Both the position numbers and the translations under genes were made by a program. A DNA stretch of 64,000 nucleotides, taken from assembly GCF_002095475.1 (NCBI RefSeq), contig NZ_MLFR01000019.1:43576-107575 (forward strand), given 5' to 3'. The notes under the pieces were generated by a model, which made no database searches, was not told where the DNA came from, and saw only the letters and a list, made by a program, of their open reading frames with translations. The DNA is from Pantoea rwandensis (GTDB lineage: Bacteria; Pseudomonadota; Gammaproteobacteria; Enterobacterales; Enterobacteriaceae). Position 1 is the first letter of the stretch. Every line of letters begins with the position of its first letter. Below are positions 39,374 through 48,472 of the stretch, in pieces.

Positions 39374-40305
39374 TAGGCTTTCCGCGTGCGCAGGTGGCTG
39401 AGACTACCATACAAAGATAGCAGTAAAGCGTACTCTTGCTGGTCATAGAACTGGCAGGTTTCACGCCCGAACTCTTTCGCAACTTCCACCGCAAACTTCA
39501 CCGTGGCCGCGATATCAACTTCATGGCTGGCACCCGTACCGCAACCTGGCACCACAGACTCCGCGCAAATTGCCACGCCTACCACAGGAACATCGGTGGC
39601 GGTTGACGGCTGCAGGATGCTGTTGAGGTGATAAACACCGTTACCGTAAGGCGTAATGTCTTGGGTCGTGATCGGGAACGTCACCGCGGGCTGACCGCTG
39701 GTCATCTCCATGATGCGCAGCAAATCTTCTGACACGCGCAGGATATAACCTTCTTTCACCGTTGGCGAAATCGCATAGCCTTTATGGTTGAGGATGCGGT
39801 TACCTTTAGTGGTATCGATGGACAGGATCGCATCGACGCCCGCGATCACTTCGTTGTCATTCATGGTGATGTCGTCGCAAGGCGAATCCATGAAGTCCAC
39901 CGGCTCATGCGGACGAGTTGGCGCATCCGGGCAGATATGCGTGGTGATGATAACGTCACCGGCCAGCACATCCCCTTTGGTCTGCATCTGTGCCAGCTTC
40001 AACGCACTGCTGACGGCGGCCACTGCGCCATCCGCATCTGATACCATCCCGATGCGCGTTGGACGCGCACCAATACCACCCAAGCGCCCGACAATGCCCA
40101 GCGTTGGCGCAGTGCCGCCGTTACTCTTCCCCTGCGCGCCTGGAATGTCGATGCGCACGAAATCGGTACGCCCTTTTGGTCCGGTCACGCGTTTAAAGCT
40201 GGCGGTCACGCCTGGGTAATGGGCGAAGAGATCCACCACCTGCTGCCCATCAACATAGGCGCTGTCGAGTAACTCAAAGACTTGCAGTGTCTGCTGTAAA
40301 CTCAT
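39373..40305 (-). CDS. DUF1177 family protein
   Basis: A 310-residue soluble protein without a signal peptide. Conserved-looking stretches: TLGIVGRLGGIGARPTRIGM, SDADGAVAAVSSALKL, VIITTHICPDAPTRPHEPV, IDTTKGNRI and CAESVVPGCGTGASHEVDIA. His, Asp and Glu in THICPDAP..HEP could form a metal site, reminiscent of co-catalytic aminopeptidases, but I cannot assign the fold surely. It lies 15 bases after the OPT transporter and overlaps aroM, so it probably acts on the imported compound. Confidence 0.82.
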   Translation of the reverse strand: MSLQQTLQVFELLDSAYVDGQQVVDLFAHYPGVTASFKRVTGPKGRTDFVRIDIPGAQGKSNGGTAPTLGIVGRLGGIGARPTRIGMVSDADGAVAAVSSALKLAQMQTKGDVLAGDVIITTHICPDAPTRPHEPVDFMDSPCDDITMNDNEVIAGVDAILSIDTTKGNRILNHKGYAISPTVKEGYILRVSEDLLRIMEMTSGQPAVTFPITTQDITPYGNGVYHLNSILQPSTATDVPVVGVAICAESVVPGCGTGASHEVDIAATVKFAVEVAKEFGRETCQFYDQQEYALLLSLYGSLSHLRTRKA

Positions 40306-40320
40306 ATTGAATTCCCTGGG

Positions 40321-41880
40321 TTATTTCTTGGTGCTACTGGCAAAAATAGAATGGAAGAAGCTGTACAGCGCGTCGCCCGCAATAAATCCTGCGGCCATCA
40401 CCTCCATCGGTGAACGTCCACGCTCGCCCCACACACGAATAATCAGGATACGCAGCGCGATCCCAACCATCACCGCCCAACCCGCAGCGGCGTTATTGAT
40501 TAACAAACCGGTCGCCAGCAACACACCTAACTGACGTTTTGGCCCACCGATAAACTGAATGATGGCGCCCGGAATCGCCCACATCAGCAGGTTTCCGGCA
40601 ATACCCGGCTCGGCACCAGCCTGAATGGTTTTTGCGTAAACGCGTGCCACTGGCGGCAACAGGTTCTCGGCAAAGAACAGATTGTGTGCGTACCACACCA
40701 CCGGAATACAGATCACGAAGGCAATCATCGCCGCGATCAGCTGAATGCGCCGACCCCACAGCTCTTGCTGCATATCAGCACCGTTACCGCGCAGAATAAA
40801 GCCCGCTTTCAGGTCGTAGCCCATGTCGGCAAACGCCGGGCCCGTTGCGGCAGTGAAGCCACACAACAAGCAGAGTGCCAGCGGCGGGAAGCCGAGCAGA
40901 ATACCGAGAATCAGGGTAATCAGCGCCACCGCAAAGGCTGGGAACCAACCGGAATGCATCGCAGCAATCCCGACGATCAACTCATGCACGAAAGCAGCAA
41001 ACGCGGCGTAGACGATAAACAGCACCAGCATCGGCAAGCCCATTTGGCTCCACAAGCCACCTGCCAGTGCCAGCAATGTTGAAATCACGATATAGCCGAC
41101 AGTGCCGAACCCAAGTGAGCGCTTCACTTCGCTGTCGCTACGGCTGACGTTGAGCTGATCGTTGCGACGGCTAACAATCACCTGCACCACCTGAATCAGC
41201 GCCACCAATCCTGCGCCGACCATCATGCCGTGCGGGATGTACAGTGCATTGATATCGATACCCGCAACCGGTTGCGCATAAGCTCGCAACAGGAAACCAA
41301 TGCCGAGCATGCTCAGCGCCCAGATGTTGCCAATAAATGCCGTGCCAAATGCCGACATCGGTATTTTCAGCATCGAGCCGACAATACCGCCGACAATGCC
41401 CACCACCAGCAGCCACGCCTGGCGACCACCCTTATCACCGGCTTTAATCGCCTCAGCTGCCGCCACGCCCGGAGGCCAGGCATTGGTGGCCGGGAAGACG
41501 CGGGTATCAAACAGGCGGTAAAGCAGATAAGCATCAAGCAGCATGGCAGCACTGACGCCGACGAACAGTGGTAGCACCAATTGTGGTTCGCCCAGTGCCC
41601 ACGGCACGGCGATCGGCATTAACAGGCTGTTAGCCGCACCAAAAGTGGCAGAGGAGATGGCGGTTTGCGCAAGGTTCTGGACTTCGATCGAGCGATAGCG
41701 ACGGAACCATTGCAAAGGAATGCGCGCCAAGAGCATGGCAAACAGCGCACCGATAATAGAGGTATTGGGTGTCACCCCAATAGTCGTAATAAGCTGAACC
41801 CCGATAATGGCACCCGCTACGGAAAGCAGAACCAGCATTAAGCCCACGCCGAAACTTTTTATTGGATTATGTTGACGCAT
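40321..41880 (-). CDS. OPT family transporter
   Basis: A 519-residue membrane protein with about 14 hydrophobic segments. The repeated-half architecture, FPATNAWPPGVAAAEAIKAGDKGG split around an NPG-like site, and TAATGPAFADMGYDLKAGFI are features of oligopeptide/metal-chelate (OPT) transporters. Substrates in this family are small peptides, modified amino acids or metal-siderophores. It is the first gene after the IclR regulator and leads the transporter-DUF1177-aroM unit. A 169-base gap upstream (41881-42049) should hold its promoter. Confidence 0.85.
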   Translation of the reverse strand: MRQHNPIKSFGVGLMLVLLSVAGAIIGVQLITTIGVTPNTSIIGALFAMLLARIPLQWFRRYRSIEVQNLAQTAISSATFGAANSLLMPIAVPWALGEPQLVLPLFVGVSAAMLLDAYLLYRLFDTRVFPATNAWPPGVAAAEAIKAGDKGGRQAWLLVVGIVGGIVGSMLKIPMSAFGTAFIGNIWALSMLGIGFLLRAYAQPVAGIDINALYIPHGMMVGAGLVALIQVVQVIVSRRNDQLNVSRSDSEVKRSLGFGTVGYIVISTLLALAGGLWSQMGLPMLVLFIVYAAFAAFVHELIVGIAAMHSGWFPAFAVALITLILGILLGFPPLALCLLCGFTAATGPAFADMGYDLKAGFILRGNGADMQQELWGRRIQLIAAMIAFVICIPVVWYAHNLFFAENLLPPVARVYAKTIQAGAEPGIAGNLLMWAIPGAIIQFIGGPKRQLGVLLATGLLINNAAAGWAVMVGIALRILIIRVWGERGRSPMEVMAAGFIAGDALYSFFHSIFASSTKK

Positions 41881-42049
41881 GTTATCCCCGTATTTTCACC
41901 CTGTAGAAAACGCGTAATACGTTTACGCCCGACACGCGGGACACTAACGTTTTTTATAAATCGTTCCCTGATTTTTGAAATAAGCAGGTCCGAAGACCTG
42001 TTATTTCCCTGGTGTGGCGCGAATAAACGCCTTTAAATCGAAAATAAGG

Positions 42050-42802
42050 TTATGCGCCGTATTTCTCAGCCATTAAGGCTGCGGTTGTGCGCAATTCGCT
42101 GAGCAGCGCTTCCGGGTAACCCGGGGCCGCTTCTTGCGAAAGAAACGAGAGACACAGTGCGGCACTTTCACCGCGATGTTTGTTAGTGACCGCAACGGCC
42201 AGCGAACTGATACCTGGCAACGTCTCATTGCGTGCCAGTGCCCAGCCTTGCTGACGAATCACGGCTAATTCTGCACAGAGTGCATCAAGATTGAGCGGTG
42301 AGTTCGCCGATGCTGCTTGCCAGTCATCGGCAAAACGTGCACGCACTTCTTCATCACTCAACTGTGCTAACAACACACGGCCAGTTGATGTCCCGGAGAG
42401 CGAAACGCGGGTACCCGGTGGCGTCACTAGTTGCGTGAAAAAACGGCCATGGTACATACGCATCACCAGCACATCGTCGCCATCCAGCACCGAGATGTAT
42501 CCCATGCAACCACTGCTGGCCGCGAGACGGGCCATGGGTGCGGATGCGCTATCAACCAACGGCGTCGACAGATAATGACCTGCCACGGAAAGCAACACGC
42601 GACCTACCTGAAAACAACGACTCTCGGCATCACGCTCAAGCAATCCTTCACTTTCCATGGTCGCCAGTAGGCGAGAAACTGTACTTTTCGGCAAACCCAG
42701 TGCGTCAACCACCTCGGTAAAGGTCAGGCCCGGATGGCCTTGCGTCACGCCAAAACGCTGGAACAGCTTCAGCACGGCGGCAGCATTTTCGAGTGTGGTC
42801 AT
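42050..42802 (-). CDS. IclR-family regulator
   Basis: A 250-residue regulator: N-terminal winged helix (about 1-65; FTEVVDALGLPKSTVSRLLA) and a C-terminal effector domain (about 80-245) with STGRVLLAQLSDEEVRARF and ISSLAVAVTNKHRGESAALC, both typical. It precedes the OPT-DUF1177-aroM genes on the same strand and very likely controls them. GGAAC-CGA-GTTCC lies just upstream of its own start, suggesting autoregulation. Confidence 0.9.
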   Translation of the reverse strand: MTTLENAAAVLKLFQRFGVTQGHPGLTFTEVVDALGLPKSTVSRLLATMESEGLLERDAESRCFQVGRVLLSVAGHYLSTPLVDSASAPMARLAASSGCMGYISVLDGDDVLVMRMYHGRFFTQLVTPPGTRVSLSGTSTGRVLLAQLSDEEVRARFADDWQAASANSPLNLDALCAELAVIRQQGWALARNETLPGISSLAVAVTNKHRGESAALCLSFLSQEAAPGYPEALLSELRTTAALMAEKYGA

Positions 42803-42821
42803 GGCGTTAGTTTCATTATGT

Positions 42822-42834
42822 GGAACCGAGTTCC
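42822..42834 (-). promoter_or_regulatory. Inverted repeat GGAAC-N3-GTTCC, candidate IclR-type operator
   Basis: GGAAC-CGA-GTTCC is perfect and lies 19 bases upstream of the IclR-type start codon. IclR-family operators commonly have such short TGGAA..TTCCA-like palindromes. I did not find a second exact copy in the 169-base gap before the OPT gene. Confidence 0.5.
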
Positions 42835-43090
42835 TATATCAATAACCCGAAAGTAAAACGCTACGCTTTTGCGGTCAAGCGCAAATTTTGAACCGGGCAA
42901 AATAATGTCGATTTAGCGCAGCATAAAATGTGGCACAAACCTAAAAGCCAATGACGTTATCAGGCTGCGAGGAGGAGGAGCAGAATGGGTGATGGCACTG
43001 AGTAGGTATATCCACTTTTTTACCAAAGCTGACATTTTATTAAGCAGCGAAGAGGATGGGATATATTGGCGTCCTTGCCAGAGGCGATAA

Positions 43091-43282
43091 TTACTCTTTA
43101 TCAGCGTCTTCGTATCGCGCTTTGGCATCCTGCGCTTCAGCTTGGGTTTTATGTTCGCTAATTAAAGAATCGGGTTTCGGATGGTCGGCGCGTAATTCGT
43201 ACCACGTCACGGTGTCAGCGGCTGAACCTTTTTCGACGGCGACAATGCGTGCTTCTCGCGGATAGGGTGGTTTAGATGGCAT
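43091..43282 (-). CDS. yaiA: YaiA family protein
   Basis: A 63-residue protein matching E. coli YaiA ([47 protein letters not shown]). Function is unknown; in E. coli it is cotranscribed with aroL. The ATG at 43282 has GAGGG upstream at good spacing and gives the family length; a frame to 43312 adds ten residues. It lies 110 bases after aroL. Behind it comes the IclR-OPT-DUF1177 block rather than aroM. Confidence 0.92.
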   Translation of the reverse strand: MPSKPPYPREARIVAVEKGSAADTVTWYELRADHPKPDSLISEHKTQAEAQDAKARYEDADKE

Positions 43283-43392
43283 AGCTTTCCCTCTTATGTC
43301 AGATGTCCACACGGACAGCGGCGATCCCCTGTCTGAACGTTAAGTATAGACAATGGAGGATCGCGGTAAAAAAGAGGGATAAATCCGAGGGT

Positions 43393-43917
43393 TTAGCTGG
43401 CGCGCGCCAGAGACAGCGACTGCAGGATTTGATCAACGACCTGTTCTGGCGCCTGCATGGCGTTCACTTCATGGTGTGCAGACTGACGATAAAGATGCGC
43501 ACGCTCACGCAGGATATCGCTCATCTCTTCGGCAATAGGGCGACCTGTCAATGTTGGACGCTGTGCCGCTTCCGGCTGGCGTTCCAGACGATCGGCCAAT
43601 ACCGTGGACGGCGCATTCAGCCAAATCACCTGGCCATGCTCACGCATAAAACGTCGATTCACTTCCGCTAACACCATACCACCGCCGGTCGCGATAACGG
43701 TCGCCGACGCTGTCACCGCACGCAACGAATCCGTTTCACGTGCACGAAAGCTGTCCCATCCTTCAGAGGAGACAATATCTGCCACGGTACGTTGTGTAGA
43801 GAGTTGCAGGTGGTGATCGGTATCGCTAAAGGCATAGCCCAGCGCTTGTGATAGCGCCTGGCCGATAGTGGTTTTACCGCAACCGCGTGCGCCGATCAGA
43901 TAGATGGGTAATGACAT
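43393..43917 (-). CDS. aroL: Shikimate kinase II
   Basis: A 174-residue P-loop kinase that phosphorylates shikimate in aromatic amino acid synthesis. Walker [10 protein letters not shown] is at 9-17, DTDHHLQ binds shikimate and magnesium, and ATGGGMVL and GRPIAEEM follow as in AroL. It heads the aroL-yaiA string. I could not find convincing TyrR boxes in the 286 bases upstream. Confidence 0.95.
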   Translation of the reverse strand: MSLPIYLIGARGCGKTTIGQALSQALGYAFSDTDHHLQLSTQRTVADIVSSEGWDSFRARETDSLRAVTASATVIATGGGMVLAEVNRRFMREHGQVIWLNAPSTVLADRLERQPEAAQRPTLTGRPIAEEMSDILRERAHLYRQSAHHEVNAMQAPEQVVDQILQSLSLARAS

Positions 43918-44203
43918 CCGGGCTCATCCTCCGCCGTATGTATGCCGCACGGGCAAGTTCATCAGGTCAATATTGCGTCGCATGATACCTGGATTTTATT
44001 TTGTCAGCCACCCGCGAAGCACGATTTACGCGTGTTTAACACCACTATTTTATTATCAATCTGATTATTAAGAAAAAAATGATGCGTGATCCGTGCATCA
44101 ACCTAAATGTAAGCGCGGGCAACATTTCCTTACCAGGCCATTGATTTACTTTCTGTCACGTTGCCCACATATAAAGGGGTACGAATCATTGGAGGTTCAC
44201 ACC

Positions 44204-44908
44204 ATGCAGAATGAAGAACAACAACTCATCGATAGTTTGTTCAGCCGACTGAAACAGGCTGAAACCCAGAGCGGCCCGCGTGACGCCGGAGCCGAGCAAC
44301 TGATTAAGCAGCATTTACAGAGCCAGCCGGGCGCGCCTTACTACATGTCGCAGGCGATCCTGATTCAGGAAGCGGCGCTGAAAAAACTCAATGCACAGGT
44401 TGAAGATCTGGAAAATCGACTGGCGCAAGCGCAGCAGCAGCAAGCCCCACAGCAAAGCAGCGGGGGTTTCCTGTCGAGCCTGTTCGGAGGGGGTTCACGC
44501 CCTGCCGCACCACAGCAGCAGCAGCAGCAGCCAGTGTGGAACAGTGCGCCGCAACAGCCGCAGCAGCAATATGCCCAGCCACAACAGCAGTATGCGGCTC
44601 CGCCAGCGCGTGGCACCGGTTTTCTGGGTGGCGCCCTGCAAACCGCCGTCGGCGTGGCGGGGGGTGTGGTGATGGCGGATATGCTGACCAGCATGTTCCA
44701 CCACTCACAGCCAGAAGAGATTGTGAACATCATCAACGAACCGGCGCTGCCGCAGGTGGATAACAACCTGGATACCTTTAACGGTAACGACAGCAACAAT
44801 GCCTTCCTGAACGACAACGCCAGCTGGGATAACAACAGCTTTGCGGATAACAACGACTTCAGTGATTTTGGTGGGGGCGATTACGACGACGATGACAGCT
44901 TTGTCTGA
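44204..44908 (+). CDS. DUF2076 family protein, glutamine-rich
   Basis: A 234-residue protein: helical N-terminal part (MQNEEQQLIDSLFSRLKQAE) with a coiled-coil stretch, then low-complexity Gln/Pro (QQAPQQSSGG, QQPQQQYAQPQQQ), a Gly/Ala segment FLGGALQTAVGVAGGVVMAD, and a long Asn/Asp tail ending GGGDYDDDDSFV. The layout fits DUF2076 proteins of proteobacteria; function unknown. The start at 44204 has GGAGG well placed. Its stop abuts the stop of yaiI on the other strand with no base between. Confidence 0.85.
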   Translation: MQNEEQQLIDSLFSRLKQAETQSGPRDAGAEQLIKQHLQSQPGAPYYMSQAILIQEAALKKLNAQVEDLENRLAQAQQQQAPQQSSGGFLSSLFGGGSRPAAPQQQQQQPVWNSAPQQPQQQYAQPQQQYAAPPARGTGFLGGALQTAVGVAGGVVMADMLTSMFHHSQPEEIVNIINEPALPQVDNNLDTFNGNDSNNAFLNDNASWDNNSFADNNDFSDFGGGDYDDDDSFV

Positions 44909-45352
44909 TCAGCGTTGACGTAACCACTTATCCAGTTCGTTAGCAAACAGTTGGCGGTCGCGTTGGTTTAGTGCCGACGGACCGCCGCTTTGCACCCCAC
45001 TTGCCCGCATCGTTTCCATAAAATCGCGCATCGTTAAACGCTGACGAATAGTATCCGGCGAATAGCGTTCACCACGAGGATTTAATGCCGACGCGCCCTT
45101 CTCCAGGACTTCCGCCGCCAGCGGAATATCACCGGTAATCACCAATTCTCCCGGCTGGACACGTTTCACAATTTCATTGTCTGCCACATCAAAACCCGCC
45201 GCGACCTGCAACGTCTTCAGCCAAGGTGAAGGCGGCACGCGCAGCGGTTGGTTCGCGACAAACGTAACCGTGATGTTGGCCCGTTCTGCGGCACGGTACA
45301 GCACTTCTTTGATGACATTGGGGCAGGCATCGGCATCAACCCAAATTGACAT
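44909..45352 (-). CDS. yaiI: YaiI/YqxD family protein (DUF188)
   Basis: A 147-residue protein of the UPF0178 family, with a PIN-like nuclease appearance: [20 protein letters not shown] (Asp pair near the start), [40 protein letters not shown] and [16 protein letters not shown]. Conserved acids suggest a metal-dependent nuclease, not shown as far as I know. Position beside aroL and proC matches E. coli. Confidence 0.93.
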   Translation of the reverse strand: MSIWVDADACPNVIKEVLYRAAERANITVTFVANQPLRVPPSPWLKTLQVAAGFDVADNEIVKRVQPGELVITGDIPLAAEVLEKGASALNPRGERYSPDTIRQRLTMRDFMETMRASGVQSGGPSALNQRDRQLFANELDKWLRQR

Positions 45353-45495
45353 GTGTTTTCCTCTTTAACAGCGAATTACTGGCGATCTTGCCCTCTTACA
45401 CCAGAATGGCAAATGTTATTTGTCCGGGTTGTTATTCAGCACAGCTGACGTAAGCTAATCCGCACGAGAAAATGAACCATTTTAAGGATAGAGCG

Positions 45496-46308
45496 ATGCT
45501 GGAGAAGAAAATCGGGTTTATCGGCTGCGGCAATATGGCGAAAGCCATCATCAGCGGACTGGTTAACAGCGGGCTGATTGCCCCGGCCAATATCTGGGTC
45601 TATGACCGCAAAGCAGCGACTAATCAAGCGATGGCGCAGCAATATGGCGTGACCGCAGCAGAGAGCGCAGAGAGTCTGGCCCGCGAAGCCGATATTCTGT
45701 TTGGCGCAGTGAAACCGAATGTGATTCTCAAAGTCCTGAATGACCTTGCCAGCCAACTGAAGAAGGATGCGCTGGTCGTGTCGATTGCCGCTGGCGTAAC
45801 CCTGGATTCGCTGGCAGCGGTGCTGGGCCACGATCGTAAGATCATCCGCGTGATGCCCAACACCCCTTCATTGGTGAATGAAGGCATGACATCGGTCACG
45901 CCAAATGTTCTGGTGACAGCGCATGAAGTGGATGAAGTGGTGGGCATTTTCGAAAGCTTCGGTAAAGCGGCGGTGGTAAATGAATATCTGATTCATGCCG
46001 TGGTCGGCGTCAGTGGTTCTGCACCGGCGTATGTGTTTATGTTTATTGAAGCGATGGCCGATGCGGCAGTGCTTGGTGGGATGCCGCGTGCGCAAGCCTA
46101 TCAATTCGCCGCGCAAGCCGTAAAAGGTTCAGCACAAATGGTGCTGGAGACCGGCAAGCACCCAGGCGAATTAAAAGATATGGTCTGCTCACCGGGCGGC
46201 ACCACCATCGAAGCAGTGAAAGTGCTGGAAGAGCAAGGTTTCCGCGCCGCCGTGATCAACGCCATGCAGCAGTGTATGGCGAAGTCAGAGGCGTTGAGCA
46301 AGCAGTAA
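45496..46308 (+). CDS. proC: Pyrroline-5-carboxylate reductase
   Basis: A 270-residue enzyme that reduces pyrroline-5-carboxylate to proline with NAD(P)H. KIGFIGCGNMAKAIISGLV is the dinucleotide site; HDRKIIRVMPNTPSLVNEGM, VVGVSGSAPAYVFMFIEAMA and DMVCSPGGTTIEAVKVLEE form the active-site region. The ATG at 45496 is chosen for AAGGA seven to twelve bases upstream and agreement with E. coli ProC; an upstream ATG at 45472 would add eight residues. Confidence 0.96.
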   Translation: MLEKKIGFIGCGNMAKAIISGLVNSGLIAPANIWVYDRKAATNQAMAQQYGVTAAESAESLAREADILFGAVKPNVILKVLNDLASQLKKDALVVSIAAGVTLDSLAAVLGHDRKIIRVMPNTPSLVNEGMTSVTPNVLVTAHEVDEVVGIFESFGKAAVVNEYLIHAVVGVSGSAPAYVFMFIEAMADAAVLGGMPRAQAYQFAAQAVKGSAQMVLETGKHPGELKDMVCSPGGTTIEAVKVLEEQGFRAAVINAMQQCMAKSEALSKQ

Positions 46309-46322
46309 TAACCGACAAAGTT

Positions 46323-46352
46323 AATCGGGTGCGCCTGAATGCGCACCTGATT
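46323..46352. repeat. Palindrome after proC
   Basis: AATCGGGTGCGC-CTGAAT-GCGCACCTGATT pairs eleven of twelve positions. It belongs to the GGTGCGCAT palindrome family seen at 7202 and 32429 and lies between the convergent ends of proC and the Rieske-FAD reductase gene, so it may serve as terminator for both. Confidence 0.7.
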
Positions 46353-46433
46353 AAATCCTCCGCGACCATTGTCGGATGCCCCATCAAAGCAGCCCAACAA
46401 CCTTAGGCCTTATAGGGCGGGCTTGTTGAACGC

Positions 46434-47960
46434 TTACCCTTGATACGCCTCGAACAGAGCCATCCCCTGCTCTACGGTCATCGGTTGCTGCATCTCCTCC
46501 ACCAATGCCGCCGTCAGCGTGTACATGCCTGCGGAACACACCGCCGCAATCATCCCCTGCCGACAGTAAAACGCGATAAAACGCTTCTCTTGCAGCGATC
46601 CCAGCAGTCGATAATCGTCCCACTCCTCCGCATGGCCTAAATACTCGTAGCGCGTGCCATAGTGTGCGGTCCAAAAGAACGGCACGCGATCATACATCAC
46701 TCCTTTACCGAGGATATTGCGTGCCGCGATACGCCCTTGCTGATGGGCTACGCGGTAATGTTCAATTCGCTGTGGGCCGCGTGGCGTCAGATAGGTGGCG
46801 ATATCCCCTGCCACCCAGATATTTTCTGCAATGCGAAGCTGTCCATCCACCAACAGGCTGCCATCCTTCTGCAGCGTTAAATCATGGATAAAATCAGTGG
46901 CAGGAACCACGCCCGTGGCGAACAGCACCAGGCTCGTCGGCAAGGCTTTACCGCCCTTCAACCGTACAGCGCTGACATTGTCCGCGCCTTCCAGCGCTTC
47001 CGGTTCACCCTCCACAAATTTCACGCCGTTGCTACGGTGCAAGTCATAAAAATGGCGGCCAATCTCTTCACCAAACTGCTTCGCAAACGGCAGTGGATGG
47101 CGAGCGACGACCGTCACGTCAATGTCCCGATTACGCAGCGCTGACGCCATCTCCATGCCGATAAAGCTGTTACCGATAATCACCAATTGCTGGATATCAT
47201 CGACCTGTTGCAACAGTTCCTCAGCCTGATTGATGGAACGTAACAGATGTACACCCTGCAAATCTTTGCCGGGAATATCGAGCGGCTGCGGCACACCGCC
47301 GCTGGCAATCAGTAACTGGTCAAAATGGATCTGTTGGCCGCCTGCTAGCAGCAACATGTTGTCTCGGGCTTTGAGTTGCACCACCTCGCCCTGAATGCGT
47401 TCCACTGTGCCTAAAACCTCGGGTTTAAGCAGCTTGGGCACATCCTCAATGGCCATTTTTCCTGATGGGACGAACTTGCTTAATGCGGTGCGATCGTAGG
47501 GTGCGGCGGATTCGCGTTCCACTAATACCAACTTTCCGCTGAAGCCTTCATCGCGCAGTGTCCAAATAGCCGCGCTGCCGGCCGCGCCGGATCCCAAAAT
47601 CACGCAGACCGGTGTTTCACCTTGTGCAACAGATGGGCTGGCCGGTGACATGGCTTGCGGATTGACCAGGACTTTGCCCTCTTCAATGCGCACCGGATAT
47701 CGCTTGAGATGAGCCAACGCCAGCGGCTCACACATTTTGCCATCACGCAGTTGAAACACCGCTTTGTGCCACGGGCACACTAGCTTGTCACCGCACACCG
47801 CGGCCTGTTCCAGCGGTGCCCCCGCATGAGGACATTTTGCTTGTAACGCCTGCACCCGCTCGCCATCGCGAACCAGTACCACATCGACATCGCCCACGGT
47901 GAATTTGGTTGGTTTGCGCTGCGCCAGCGACTTGAGTTGCACGACGGATTGATAGCTCAC
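46434..47960 (-). CDS. Rieske-FAD/NAD oxidoreductase (AIFM3-like)
   Basis: A 508-residue two-part enzyme. Residues 1-100 form a Rieske domain with cluster ligands C43-P-H45 and C62-P-W-H65 (AKCPHAGAPL, VCPWHKAVF). From about 115 comes an FAD/NAD reductase: ILGSGAAGSAA (FAD), a second nucleotide motif IIGNSFIGMEMASAL, and WVAGDIATY. This order resembles the AIF-like/ferredoxin-reductase group. The electron partner and substrate are unknown, and no oxygenase gene is near. It is convergent with proC. Confidence 0.85.
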   Translation of the reverse strand: MSYQSVVQLKSLAQRKPTKFTVGDVDVVLVRDGERVQALQAKCPHAGAPLEQAAVCGDKLVCPWHKAVFQLRDGKMCEPLALAHLKRYPVRIEEGKVLVNPQAMSPASPSVAQGETPVCVILGSGAAGSAAIWTLRDEGFSGKLVLVERESAAPYDRTALSKFVPSGKMAIEDVPKLLKPEVLGTVERIQGEVVQLKARDNMLLLAGGQQIHFDQLLIASGGVPQPLDIPGKDLQGVHLLRSINQAEELLQQVDDIQQLVIIGNSFIGMEMASALRNRDIDVTVVARHPLPFAKQFGEEIGRHFYDLHRSNGVKFVEGEPEALEGADNVSAVRLKGGKALPTSLVLFATGVVPATDFIHDLTLQKDGSLLVDGQLRIAENIWVAGDIATYLTPRGPQRIEHYRVAHQQGRIAARNILGKGVMYDRVPFFWTAHYGTRYEYLGHAEEWDDYRLLGSLQEKRFIAFYCRQGMIAAVCSAGMYTLTAALVEEMQQPMTVEQGMALFEAYQG

Positions 47961-48121
47961 GTTTGGCCTCCTGCGTGGTTATGGGTTAAGTGACCTTAAA
48001 TCCCTACAAACAGTAAGTGTGGCAAAGCGTAGAGATTTCGCAGAATAAACAAAGCGTAACGGTGAGTAAGCTGTTGTTTATCACACCGTTGCACGACAAA
48101 TTAATGTCAACGGCGGAAATT

Positions 48122-48149
48122 AAAAGGGCCCATACAAAATATGAGCCCT
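48122..48149 (-). terminator. Terminator after psiF
   Basis: AGGGCCCATA (48125-48134) and TATGAGCCCT (48140-48149) pair except for a central mismatch; on the minus strand TTTTAATTT follows. It lies 21 bases after the psiF stop. Confidence 0.7.
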
Positions 48150-48169
48150 GAATATTGGCGGATAATAAT

Positions 48170-48472
48170 TTAGGATTTTTTAAGGCAGGAGCTCATATAA
48201 GTTTTACGTGCATCACCGCTGAGCTTTTTATCGCCCGCTTCAGTGTTACAGGTTTTCATCTTCATTTGCTGAGGCGTCATGCTGCCCATTTTGCTGTCTT
48301 TTTTCAGACAGTCGCTCATAAAGGTTTTACGTGCATCTCCTTTTAAATCCTGCGAGGAGGCATGTTGATTACACATGGTCATCTTATTTTGCTGTGCAGT
48401 TTTTTCTGCCGCACCCGCACTGCCCGCCAACAGCAGGCCTGCTGCCATCATTGCCAAAAGACACGATTTCAT
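48170..48472 (-). CDS. psiF: Phosphate-starvation-inducible protein PsiF
   Basis: A 100-residue exported protein: signal peptide MKSCLLAMMAAGLLLAGSAG, then two copies of the PsiF repeat, MTMCNQHASSQDLKGDARKT with FMSDCLKK, and MKTCNTEAGDKKLSGDARKT with YMSSCLKK; each repeat has a Cys pair. In E. coli psiF is in the phosphate starvation response, function unknown. The ATG at 48472 gives a sound signal peptide and GGAG upstream. No Pho box was seen upstream, and phoA is missing next to it. Confidence 0.92.
   Translation of the reverse strand: MKSCLLAMMAAGLLLAGSAGAAEKTAQQNKMTMCNQHASSQDLKGDARKTFMSDCLKKDSKMGSMTPQQMKMKTCNTEAGDKKLSGDARKTYMSSCLKKS

Noticed and set aside
43918..44203. TyrR or TrpR boxes upstream of aroL
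   Set aside because: I looked for TGTAAA-N6-TTTACA and trp-operator-like palindromes and found only poor partial matches.
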